NCBI GenBank assembly: GCA_015233485.1
Contig: JADFXO010000182.1
Span: 1-7,808 of the forward strand
DNA: 7,808 nucleotides
From: Nitrospirota bacterium
Lineage (GTDB): Bacteria; Nitrospirota; Thermodesulfovibrionia; Thermodesulfovibrionales; Magnetobacteriaceae
Direction: 5' to 3'
Part shown: piece by piece, positions 1 through 6,077 of the stretch
How the letters are laid out: every line of letters begins with the position of its first letter
How positions within the stretch are numbered: position 1 is the stretch's first letter
Notes under the pieces: generated by a model
Databases searched by the model: none
What the model was told of the DNA's origin: nothing
The model's input: only the letters and a program-made list of their open reading frames with translations
Translations under genes and position numbers: made by a program

Positions 1-46
1 AGCATTGCCAACACAGACGCCCTCCTTCAAACCGTATATACATTCG
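1..46. repeat. 46-bp exact direct repeat, copy 1 (copy 2 at 1402-1447)
   Basis: These 46 bases are identical, in the same orientation, to 1402-1447 inside the DndC-like gene, where they encode the cysteine-rich stretch CIYGLKEGVCVGNA on the minus strand. The match stops at base 46 and no similarity continues to the right. From about base 45 the sequence instead resembles the 3' end of the holin-like gene found at 6452-6670. Because the repeat touches the window edge, its true left limit is unknown. It may be a real recombination junction or an assembly or amplification chimera. Confidence 0.9.
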
Positions 47-82
47 GCTTCGTCGGATGAAGAAAAAGGCCCAAAGGAGTAA
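2..82 (+). pseudogene. 3' end of a holin-like gene paralogue, fused to foreign sequence
   Basis: The open frame ends ...SASSDEEKGPKE followed by TAA at 80-82. The holin-like gene at 6452-6670 ends ...PASLDETKAPKE and its last ~38 bases are clearly alike at DNA level. Both are followed at once by a homologous gene (107 aa here, 102 aa there). Homology starts only near base 45, because bases 1-46 are a copy of part of the DndC-like gene. The hydrophobic part expected upstream is therefore absent from the visible sequence. This is either a broken gene or an artefact of the junction. AAAGGAG inside its last codons serves as the Shine-Dalgarno site for the next gene. Confidence 0.55.
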
Positions 83-84
83 CT

Positions 85-408
85 ATGCCATTTTTAGAAA
101 TTGTAGCACTATTGCTACAGGCAATACCATCGATTTCACAAACAATACACGATTTCTACTCGAAAACCGGGGTGACAACCGATCAAAAAGTTGGTGACAT
201 ACGACAAATAGTAACGAATGGTCTTACAAGAGCAACAGCTGCATCTAAAGGCGGACAGGCGGAAGCACTATCTGCCATTCAGCCTATGGCAAATTTGATG
301 ATCGACGAAGCGGTTGCAAAAGTGGAAAGAGCTCCAAACCCTGTGGGGATAGACAAGTCCCCTATTGTAATAGGCGGTGTTTCACCAGTGTCAACGTCGG
401 CGAGTTAA
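85..408 (+). CDS. 107-aa hypothetical protein, paralogue of the 102-aa protein at 6138-6446
   Basis: I do not recognise a named family. The protein is predicted to be mostly helical. It has a hydrophobic N-terminus (FLEIVALLLQAIP), a conserved central stretch (HDFYSKTGVTTDQK), a Gly-Gly turn and IQPMANLMIDEAVAKVE, followed by a Pro/Ser/Val-rich tail of about 25 residues. An ungapped alignment by eye with the 102-aa protein gives about half identical residues over the first ~82 positions, while the tails differ. ATG 85 is preceded by AAAGGAG with 5-nt spacing, and both proteins align from this Met. It lies 2 nt after the stop of a holin-like remnant, the same pairing as at the right end, so the two proteins probably work together, perhaps at the membrane. 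The stop is followed by a hairpin terminator. Confidence 0.75.
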   Translation: MPFLEIVALLLQAIPSISQTIHDFYSKTGVTTDQKVGDIRQIVTNGLTRATAASKGGQAEALSAIQPMANLMIDEAVAKVERAPNPVGIDKSPIVIGGVSPVSTSAS

Positions 409-423
409 ATAAGGTAAAAAGGC

Positions 424-444
424 AAGGGGCCTTCAGGCCCCTTT
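424..444. terminator. Bidirectional rho-independent terminator
   Basis: An 8-bp perfect stem (424-431 with 436-443, AAGGGGCC/GGCCCCTT) has a 4-nt loop. On the plus strand TTTGTTCC follows, ending the 107-aa gene. On the minus strand GCCTTTTTA follows, ending the zinc-ribbon gene. The TGA stop of the minus-strand gene (433-435) lies in the loop and its last sense codons form one arm, so the two converging genes share one compact terminator. Confidence 0.8.
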
Positions 445-1035
445 GTTCCTATTATTTCTTCTCTCCTGTAATTCCTTCAATAGTTTATACTCCGAATCCC
501 GCCATTCCTGAGCGGTGACCAAAGTGGGAAACGATTTCGACTTATTAACTTGGCCTATTTCGTTATTCGGCTGAAGCTTCACCCGGTACATGCCACTACT
601 CGAATGATATATAAAAGCATCAACCCGGGTTTCGCCGTATGTTTTCTTTTCCCTGACATATTTATCCGGTTCTTCTCCTGCACCGATCCGGAGAAGCTCT
701 GACGTTCGCCATGCCCTAGCCTCTTCGATGGTTTTAAACGTGCGAGAGTACGGCTTGCAGATATGGCGCTTACATATTTTCGCAAGGAATCCGTATTTGT
801 ATGTATAAATATGAGGTTCGAGGCACTTGAATATATAATATCCCTTACCAGTTACATCCATCGTCGATTCCTGTGTCTCGACTATTTTTTCAATCGGACA
901 AGGCGTAAATTCAAAATACCGGCAACATCCGTTATGACACCGAATCTCTTTATCTTTCGCTACAACACCAGGCATCCCGCACCGTGGGCATTGTGCAATA
1001 ATATCAAAATGAAATATTTGTAATTTCCTTTTCAA
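433..1035 (-). CDS. Zinc-ribbon protein with duplicated AP2/Arm-like DNA-binding motif (200 aa)
   Basis: Residues 16-37 form a zinc ribbon (C16-x2-C19...C33-x3-C37) with more cysteines at 38 and 46. Two similar segments follow: SRTFKTIEEARAWRTSE (about 97-113) and SKSFPTLVTAQEWRDSE (about 166-182). Each ends a block with beta-strand character (for example GMYRVKLQ at 148-155). The pattern ..F.T...A..WR.SE resembles the AP2-like / Arm-type DNA-binding domains found in phage integrases and homing endonucleases. No catalytic motif is visible. I infer a DNA-binding protein, perhaps the specificity or regulatory partner of the DndC-like enzyme encoded 12 bp upstream. The start is a TTG with AGGAG 6 nt upstream. 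The C-terminus is basic. The domain assignment rests on pattern recognition only. Confidence 0.7.
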   Translation of the reverse strand: MKRKLQIFHFDIIAQCPRCGMPGVVAKDKEIRCHNGCCRYFEFTPCPIEKIVETQESTMDVTGKGYYIFKCLEPHIYTYKYGFLAKICKRHICKPYSRTFKTIEEARAWRTSELLRIGAGEEPDKYVREKKTYGETRVDAFIYHSSSGMYRVKLQPNNEIGQVNKSKSFPTLVTAQEWRDSEYKLLKELQERRNNRNKGA

Positions 1036-1041
1036 ATCGGG

Positions 1042-1046
1042 CTCCT
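1042..1046 (-). promoter_or_regulatory. Shine-Dalgarno AGGAG supporting a TTG start
   Basis: AGGAG lies 6 nt before the TTG at 1035-1033, and the stop codon of the upstream DndC-like gene (1050-1048) is just before it. This placement decides the non-ATG start of the zinc-ribbon gene and points to translational coupling within a two-gene operon. Confidence 0.7.
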
Positions 1047-1047
1047 A

Positions 1048-2049
1048 TTACCATAATGATAACTGTAAATCGTCAATCACCGGTATCTCATATAGACCGT
1101 CATCGTTCTCCCACGCTTCATAAATCGCCGCTTCCTGTTCGGCATCACAAAATGTCCAACCGGTCATTTGTTCAAGCTTTTGCAACTCATGAAAGAGAAT
1201 TTGACGGGCGCTGAGTATGAAAGGCCCTTGGCCGCTTTCTCCGTTCCTCCGAACATTCGAGCGATGAGCGGGATTTTCTGACATTCGGGCATATTGATTT
1301 TTGTAATATTTCAGCAGTTGATAGCGACTGTCTTTCGTATAATGAGCGATTAAATCGAGTTGGTTGTTTCTCTGTAGAGGGCATATCCAGCACCCATAAC
1401 GAGCATTGCCAACACAGACGCCCTCCTTCAAACCGTATATACATTCGTCACTTGCAAATCGATAAACTTCAATCAGTTCCTTGTGATCTCCACCCCAGAC
1501 GCATTCCTCTATTAGCAAATATTCCCAGACCGCAATATTTTCTAAAAACAAAATCGGGGCAAAATGTTTAGGCAAAAAGTCCTTTTTTTTATATCTTTCG
1601 GCGCGTTCTTTCGATTCTACTTGCCGAACTCCGATAAAAACCTTATAATCTTCGTTGAGTGTTTTCTGAAAATTGAATATTGGATCAACTTTTAGTCCGC
1701 CCGTACACCACCGGAATTTCATAAACGGCGCAGGGTAGCCCAGACCTAACGTACGATAAAAGAAACGTTGTTTAACCTCAGGAGTAGTTACAACGACGCT
1801 TCCTTGGGGGAACGAGGTAGCAAAGTAATCCCTGAGACGCTCTGTAATTCTCCGAACATATTCGGCATAATAAGGGATTTCGATTAATGTGTCCGCAGTT
1901 AATACAATCAGCCGTTTATCCGGCTGGTCTTTAAGCGCCTCGATGACGAGCGACAAAACCATCGTCGAGTCTTTCCCACCGGAAAAACTCACAATATTTA
2001 CCGGTCGGAGTTGGCCTTTGATTTCATCGATTAATTCTTCTACACTCAT
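1048..2049 (-). CDS. DndC-like PP-loop ATPase / PAPS reductase-family protein with Fe-S cysteines (333 aa)
   Basis: Residues 21-28 read SFSGGKDS, the PP-loop of the adenine-nucleotide alpha-hydrolase/PAPS reductase superfamily. TADTLIEIPYY (51-61) and KFRWCTGGLKVDP (111-123) follow, as in DndC of the DNA phosphorothioation system. Cysteines at 115, 203, 212, 220 and 223, with GNARYGCWICP (214-224), match the cluster-binding region of DndC, which carries a 4Fe-4S cluster and is thought to activate the DNA backbone for sulfur insertion. At 333 aa it appears shorter than typical DndC, which from memory is about 500 aa. No DndA, B, D or E partner is in the window; the only neighbour is the zinc-ribbon protein 12 bp downstream. 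The ATG has GGAAG 6 nt upstream and an in-frame TGA just before it. Alternative: a phage-type PAPS reductase-like protein of other function. Confidence 0.8.
   Translation of the reverse strand: MSVEELIDEIKGQLRPVNIVSFSGGKDSTMVLSLVIEALKDQPDKRLIVLTADTLIEIPYYAEYVRRITERLRDYFATSFPQGSVVVTTPEVKQRFFYRTLGLGYPAPFMKFRWCTGGLKVDPIFNFQKTLNEDYKVFIGVRQVESKERAERYKKKDFLPKHFAPILFLENIAVWEYLLIEECVWGGDHKELIEVYRFASDECIYGLKEGVCVGNARYGCWICPLQRNNQLDLIAHYTKDSRYQLLKYYKNQYARMSENPAHRSNVRRNGESGQGPFILSARQILFHELQKLEQMTGWTFCDAEQEAAIYEAWENDDGLYEIPVIDDLQLSLW
1402..1447. repeat. 46-bp exact direct repeat, copy 2 (inside the DndC-like gene)
   Basis: It is identical to bases 1-46. Here it is intact coding sequence for the conserved cysteine segment of the DndC-like protein, so this copy is probably the source and the copy at the window start the displaced one. 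Confidence 0.9.
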
Positions 2050-2104
2050 TCCTCACTTCCATTAATATCATCCTTCATAGATACGCGCTTCTTCATAAGC
2101 CTTC
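2046..2104 (-). pseudogene. Possible 3' remnant of a gene cut by the transposon
   Basis: One minus-strand frame between the transposon end and the DndC-like start reads RRLMKKRVSMKDDINGSEE, then a TGA that overlaps the next ATG as ATGA, a typical operon junction. If real, it is the tail of a gene whose front was lost to the transposon. The 5' part is not found beyond the other transposon end at 6090. The frame stays open through the terminal repeat to 2171, so chance openness cannot be excluded. A second frame here (...KAYEEARIYEG) is also open. Confidence 0.25.
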
Positions 2105-2134
2105 GGAATTGTATAGTTGACAAAGCATAATATC
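2105..2134 (+). repeat. Left terminal inverted repeat of the IS1595-family transposon
   Basis: It begins GGAATTGTATAGTTGACAAA and pairs with the reverse complement of 6060-6089 at 29 of 30 positions; the single mismatch is 2111 against 6083. The GG tip pointing outward is, from memory, usual for this family. Like its partner it contains TTGACA (2117-2122), but no good -10 follows here, so this end probably lacks the inward promoter. Confidence 0.92.
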
Positions 2135-2174
2135 CATTGGTATTGTTAAAGGCACCTGTTACGAATTTCAATCA

Positions 2175-2306
2175 CTATGTCTTCTTTGAAGTCTTTACCG
2201 TTTTCTCCGGCTTTACCTGCATAAATAACCTTAACGCTTCCTCCGCCTTCAGGGGCCAGAGCGATATAGGCTTGAGACGTTCTTGTTTCTTCTTTTGCTT
2301 AGGCAC
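2175..2306 (-). CDS. 43-aa small basic protein, transposon passenger
   Basis: The GTG start is preceded by AGGAG with 5-nt spacing, 27 bp after the stop of the 883-aa gene, so the two are probably co-transcribed. The protein begins MPKQKKKQER, then LKPISLWPL and EEALRLFMQV, and ends in a lysine/threonine-rich tail. I do not know its function. The layout of a basic head, a K-P-x-S-L-x-P-L motif and an EEALR helix resembles short proteins I associate with mobile elements, but that is memory, not a search. It could be a helper or regulator of the methylase or of transposition. Another frame over the same DNA is also open but lacks a start codon. Confidence 0.6.
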   Translation of the reverse strand: MPKQKKKQERLKPISLWPLKAEEALRLFMQVKPEKTVKTSKKT

Positions 2307-2311
2307 TTAAT

Positions 2312-2316
2312 CTCCT
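2312..2316 (-). promoter_or_regulatory. Shine-Dalgarno AGGAG for the 43-aa ORF
   Basis: AGGAG stands 5 nt before the GTG at 2306. It is the main reason for choosing this frame among the overlapping open frames in this stretch. Confidence 0.6.
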
Positions 2317-2333
2317 GTAATATTAAGTCTTTA

Positions 2334-4985
2334 TTAAAGGTAGTCTTCCCCAAAAACATTGGAAGTCATTGCCCGGCCTTCTCGTACTTTGAGGCGTACC
2401 TTATTTTGAAGAGTAATAACCTGGTTAGCATTTTCAACAAGTTGTTTCCTTTTTTCTTCATCCTTTGGGATTGGGATTAGAAACTCATTGCGAAATATCT
2501 CTTCACGGATTTCAGGTTGAACAGCCGTAATTGCTAAATAATAAATTTGTTTTCTAATAACTTCAGAAACTAAAACGCTCCATAAAAGCAATGCATCTTC
2601 TCTATCTCGTGGCCGAATTCCAATAAAACCAGTTGTAACAACTTGCCCGTTAAACTCATCAGGAATAATTACGGTTGTACCACGGGAACTATTGTTTTTA
2701 GCAAAAACAACATCATTTGTATTTACTCGCAGGCGTGCTCTTGTAGGAAGCTCATCAATGGTGCCTACATCATGGGTGGTGATTGCTCCGTCTTGTGTTA
2801 CATCCCCGATTTCAAAATATCGTAGCCGTTCCCCCGTGCTTAATAGTTCTTGGTATTCCGCTGCGCGTATAGAAGGTATAATAGTGAAGTCGCTTCCTTT
2901 TAATATTTCCACGGTACCGCTTAATTCAAGAGATTTTAATCTATTTCGTAGCTGTTTTAATTCCGGGGCATAGTAGAATGCATCAAGTCTTTTAGGTGAC
3001 AAATCTTTTGAGGGCAAAACAAACACTTGAAATGGGCAACCTAAAGTTTCGTCAGTTACGGCGTTTGGTTCGATGACTATCTCCAATTTACCCATAGTTT
3101 TCCAATTTAAAAATAATTCTTGTAATCTTGGTATATTATCGCGGTTAGGTGTTGATCTCTGGTGATCATCGTGTCCAATATTATTCAGAATGGCCATAAA
3201 AATATCACACTGCGCTTCCCCAGATTCCTTACGTTTGAGGTGTAGAATAGATGTTTGAACATTTGCTTGAGCACGGAAGAATGTATTGAATGGTAACGCA
3301 ACAACTTGTATGATAATAAATCGTTCGAGAATGAAATTACGGATTTCTTGACTATCGTCTCCATTTAGAACACTATTGTCTATGACAGTGATTAGTTCAC
3401 CCCCACTCTTAAGTAAATCTCCAAACCGTTCTAAGAAGAGAATATTAGACTTTGCAGAATTTGCAGGTTTCCCCGATTTGGTTTTCGCAATATCATACTG
3501 TGATAAAACGCGCGAAGCATGAGGATCGCTTGATTTATATGACATACTGAACGGAGGATTTGTAAGAACTACATCAAATAACATCTCATTATCAAGCATA
3601 TATGACCGCAATTCTTCATATTCATTTTGTCGTTCTGGCTCCCATCCTCTATCTGGCGTTAATGTTTTGTCAAGGAAATCAGCAGTGAATATTTTACTTC
3701 CACCGTCTCCATGAAGATACATATTTAGGCGAGCAATCCTCGTAATTGATTCGTTTGCATCTACTCCCCAAAGATGTTGATGAAACAACTGATGTTTGAG
3801 TTTATCACGTTCCTTGTCTGATAGATGCGTCATACCGTCTATTTGATGCACAAGAACAGCCATTGCTTCGATAAGAAACCCCCCGCTTCCACAACAGCCA
3901 TCTATGACTTTTGGTAAAAATGATCGTGTTGCTGTGAGATCTGCACAATGAGTCATGTATTTTACTATACTACGTGGTGTAAAAAACTGTCCTAGCTCCT
4001 TGCCTCGCACTGTCGCATTTAAAAAGGTTTCAAACATTCGTCCATTCAAATCTTCATCAATACCGTGTAAATTCATATGCTCCAGGTTACGAACAACTTC
4101 TATGATCGTGCTAAGCCCTAAATTTAAAGTTTCATCAGTTTGGAAAATACGTTTTTTCTCACCTTTTCTGATTTGTTCTTCCAATAGATCACGAATTTTG
4201 GGGAATAGAATATTCTTTACTGGATTTTCATCTATTTCATTTTTCACCTGTTCCTGAATCCATGCAACACTAAAATTGAAATCGGCGGGTACAAGTTCTT
4301 TCTTTTGAACAATCATTCGAGAAATCCGATGGTCTTCACGTAGTTTCACGAACATAATCTTAGCGAACTCAAAGAAAGCATCTGTTGGGCCTTTCTTTTC
4401 TTTTTTCCAGATCGTTTGATGGCAACTATCAAACGCACGAATAACTTCATCTAATGGAGGGCGTTCAAAAACAAAAACTGCCGATGTTCTTTTTAATATA
4501 TCAAATGCGCCATAAGAAAGAAGGCCACGCAACCGGACAAAGGTATTATTGTCCTCCTCAAAATCAGCAAATGATAATTTCAAAATTGGTTTCTCCTCGT
4601 CCCATTGATAGATAAAGGTAATGATACCATTACTAAGAACTGTGAATTGTACGGGATTTTCACCTGCGTATTTTTGATTTAATGCCAGTGCATAGCCTGA
4701 AACTTGATATAAATAAGAGTTTGGGTTCTCTGTTGGTGATTTTGCATCAATAACAATAATCGGCTTTTTTTCTTTATTCAAAAGAACATAATCAGGTCTA
4801 TATAATTCCTTCTTAGACCCCTTACCAACTTGAAAACTTTCAAGTGAGTTTTTACGCCGGACTTTATTATCTGGATACCGAAGTTTGGCAATAAGCCGGT
4901 CAATGAATAGAGATTCAACATCTGCTTCAGTATGCAGGTTATTTCGATTACAAAAAATGTTTTTAATAATATTACTTTCTGTCAT
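2334..4985 (-). CDS. Single-chain restriction-modification enzyme: nuclease + N6-adenine methylase + target recognition (883 aa)
   Basis: Domains in order: (a) residues ~15-150 form an HsdR-N-like PD-(D/E)xK nuclease domain (RPDYVLL at 63-69, IVIDAKSP at 77-84; D65, D80 and K82 as candidate catalytic residues); (b) ~200-330 is a helical segment as in HsdM; (c) ~331-610 is an N6-adenine methylase with FTPR (335-338), motif I DGCCGSGGF (362-370) and catalytic NPPF (476-479); (d) ~690-870 is a single HsdS-like target-recognition domain (RYFEIGDVTQDG, VVTTGFIGIRP, IPIPKDEEKR). There is no helicase motor, so this resembles a type IIG-like enzyme rather than classical type I. It should methylate adenine at a specific site and cut unmodified DNA. 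Motif I has GCC where PAC is usual. The start has only a weak Shine-Dalgarno site. It lies 78 bp behind the transposase inside the transposon. Confidence 0.88.
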   Translation of the reverse strand: MTESNIIKNIFCNRNNLHTEADVESLFIDRLIAKLRYPDNKVRRKNSLESFQVGKGSKKELYRPDYVLLNKEKKPIIVIDAKSPTENPNSYLYQVSGYALALNQKYAGENPVQFTVLSNGIITFIYQWDEEKPILKLSFADFEEDNNTFVRLRGLLSYGAFDILKRTSAVFVFERPPLDEVIRAFDSCHQTIWKKEKKGPTDAFFEFAKIMFVKLREDHRISRMIVQKKELVPADFNFSVAWIQEQVKNEIDENPVKNILFPKIRDLLEEQIRKGEKKRIFQTDETLNLGLSTIIEVVRNLEHMNLHGIDEDLNGRMFETFLNATVRGKELGQFFTPRSIVKYMTHCADLTATRSFLPKVIDGCCGSGGFLIEAMAVLVHQIDGMTHLSDKERDKLKHQLFHQHLWGVDANESITRIARLNMYLHGDGGSKIFTADFLDKTLTPDRGWEPERQNEYEELRSYMLDNEMLFDVVLTNPPFSMSYKSSDPHASRVLSQYDIAKTKSGKPANSAKSNILFLERFGDLLKSGGELITVIDNSVLNGDDSQEIRNFILERFIIIQVVALPFNTFFRAQANVQTSILHLKRKESGEAQCDIFMAILNNIGHDDHQRSTPNRDNIPRLQELFLNWKTMGKLEIVIEPNAVTDETLGCPFQVFVLPSKDLSPKRLDAFYYAPELKQLRNRLKSLELSGTVEILKGSDFTIIPSIRAAEYQELLSTGERLRYFEIGDVTQDGAITTHDVGTIDELPTRARLRVNTNDVVFAKNNSSRGTTVIIPDEFNGQVVTTGFIGIRPRDREDALLLWSVLVSEVIRKQIYYLAITAVQPEIREEIFRNEFLIPIPKDEEKRKQLVENANQVITLQNKVRLKVREGRAMTSNVFGEDYL

Positions 4986-5020
4986 AATTATTTAATAATC
5001 TCACTTTATTAATAATTACA

Positions 5021-5049
5021 ATTATTGCACGTTATTGATTTGAATTCAA
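5021..5049 (-). promoter_or_regulatory. Possible promoter for the restriction-modification gene
   Basis: In the AT-rich 78-bp gap between transposase and methylase, the minus strand has TTGAAT (5049-5044), a 17-bp spacer and AATAAT (5026-5021). The fit to sigma-70 is 4/6 and 5/6 with ideal spacing, but AT-rich DNA yields such matches easily. If real, it would let the methylase be expressed independently of transposase. Confidence 0.35.
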
Positions 5050-5063
5050 TAATTAAGATGTTT

Positions 5064-6020
5064 CTACACATATTTCTTTACTAAATTGTCATAACTCAAT
5101 TTCTTACCCACGATGCCCTTAACAACATTCTCGGCTCTTTGCCCATCTGATGTACCCCGGTTATCCCATCTAAAACTAAATTCGTTGCAGTATCTTCCTA
5201 AATGCTTCTTACTGATATGATGAAATGTGCCATAAACACCACGTTTAAGTAGAGCAAAATACGATTCGGCGGTATTTGTACTTGCATCGCCGTTGACGTA
5301 TTGTCCTTCACTATGATTAACCGTCTTGTGTCCACCCGTGAAGTCATTACCGATACCACTATAACTTGTGAGTTCGTCTGTCATTATCGTTGATTCTTTG
5401 TCCACGGTTTCCCTGATAGCGGTTTTCAGCGTATGTCCATCAATGCTTTCGACTGGCTTAGAAACGGCTTTACCTTCCCGTTCAACCATCAACATTACTG
5501 GAGCCTTTTTAGTTCCCCTACCTCTCTTGCGTGGTTTATCGTCGCCTTTCCGTGGCTTACCACCTACGTATGTTTCGTCAACTTCTACGATACCGCCTAA
5601 TGCACCTGCTATTGGATCACATTTCATAGCCTCTCTGATTCTATGCGCTAAGTGCCAGGCTGAAGGATACGCTTTTAATCCTAAATCTCTTTGAAGTTGT
5701 AAAGCCGATACCCCTTTCTTATGAGCACTCATAGAATGGAAAGCCTGAAGCCACTGCCTAAGTGTGATATGAGAATCTTCCATAACCGTACCAACCGTAA
5801 CTGTAAACTGTTTCCGGCAGGTGTTACATTGAATCAACCCGTCTCTTGCTATAACAGTTTTAAGTTTGGTAATATTCTCACTATCACACTTAGGACACTT
5901 GATACCATCAGGCCACCGGATAGACTCAAGAATTATCCTTGCTTGATCCTCCGTCAATCTGCATACGTCAATATAAGCCATATCACTAAGTTTAGTAAAT
6001 TTAGGCGGTTCGTATCTCAT
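5064..6020 (-). CDS. IS1595-family (ISXO2-type) transposase, 318 aa
   Basis: An N-terminal zinc ribbon (C42-x2-C45...C65-x2-C68) is followed by a helical DNA-binding region (GVSALQLQRDLG, 103-114). The ISXO2-like DDE-type catalytic core has VDETYVGGKPRKG (147-159; D148), IMTDELTSYSG (212-222; D215) and TNTAESYFALLKRGVYGTFH (248-267; N249 in place of the usual third acidic residue, with E252 close by), then FSFRWDNR. This is the D-D-N arrangement of the IS1595 family. It cuts and joins DNA at the 30-bp terminal repeats. The chosen ATG follows AGGAGGAGG by 9 nt. An upstream ATG at 6077 lies inside the promoter's -35 box and cannot be used from that promoter. The gene appears full length, with no frameshift. 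Confidence 0.95.
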   Translation of the reverse strand: MRYEPPKFTKLSDMAYIDVCRLTEDQARIILESIRWPDGIKCPKCDSENITKLKTVIARDGLIQCNTCRKQFTVTVGTVMEDSHITLRQWLQAFHSMSAHKKGVSALQLQRDLGLKAYPSAWHLAHRIREAMKCDPIAGALGGIVEVDETYVGGKPRKGDDKPRKRGRGTKKAPVMLMVEREGKAVSKPVESIDGHTLKTAIRETVDKESTIMTDELTSYSGIGNDFTGGHKTVNHSEGQYVNGDASTNTAESYFALLKRGVYGTFHHISKKHLGRYCNEFSFRWDNRGTSDGQRAENVVKGIVGKKLSYDNLVKKYV

Positions 6021-6029
6021 TTTCGTGTA

Positions 6030-6038
6030 CCTCCTCCT
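6030..6038 (-). promoter_or_regulatory. Strong Shine-Dalgarno of the transposase
   Basis: AGGAGGAGG lies 9 nt before ATG 6020. It fixes the transposase start at residue M of MRYEPP and excludes the longer reading. Confidence 0.8.
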
Positions 6039-6048
6039 ATCTACCTTT

Positions 6049-6077
6049 ATTATATCACAGATATTATGCTTTGTCAA
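6049..6077 (-). promoter_or_regulatory. Consensus sigma-70 promoter of the transposase, -35 inside the terminal repeat
   Basis: The minus strand reads TTGACA (6077-6072), exactly 17 bases, then TATAAT (6054-6049), a perfect consensus at both boxes. The -35 hexamer belongs to the right inverted repeat, so transposase binding to its own end should compete with RNA polymerase and repress its transcription. The transcript would begin near 6042. Confidence 0.85.

Noticed and set aside
579..1023. Open frames of 68 and 86 codons overlapping the zinc-ribbon gene
   Set aside because: They are shadows of the zinc-ribbon gene with no ribosome site or recognisable protein character.
2046..2171. A 41-codon open frame running through the left terminal repeat (TTG start; contains VTGAFNNTNGYY)
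   Set aside because: There is no ribosome binding site, and an open frame of this length in AT-rich DNA is not surprising. Only its tail overlapping the DndC-like start was kept, with low confidence.
2146..2298. A second open frame on the minus strand (contains EGGGSVKVIYAGKAGENG and KDFKEDIVIEIRN) overlapping the 43-aa ORF
   Set aside because: It looks protein-like, but a TAA lies immediately upstream, there is no ATG/GTG/TTG with a ribosome site, and no classic slippery heptamer was found to reach it from the 43-aa frame.
5032..5052. AT-only-type hairpin (TTATTGA...TCAATAA) after the transposase stop
   Set aside because: The stem is weak with only one G-C pair and no convincing U-tract; it is not supportable as a terminator.
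6021..6077. 19-residue N-terminal extension of the transposase from ATG 6077
   Set aside because: That ATG overlaps the -35 box of the consensus promoter and so would not be transcribed; ATG 6020 has an excellent Shine-Dalgarno site.
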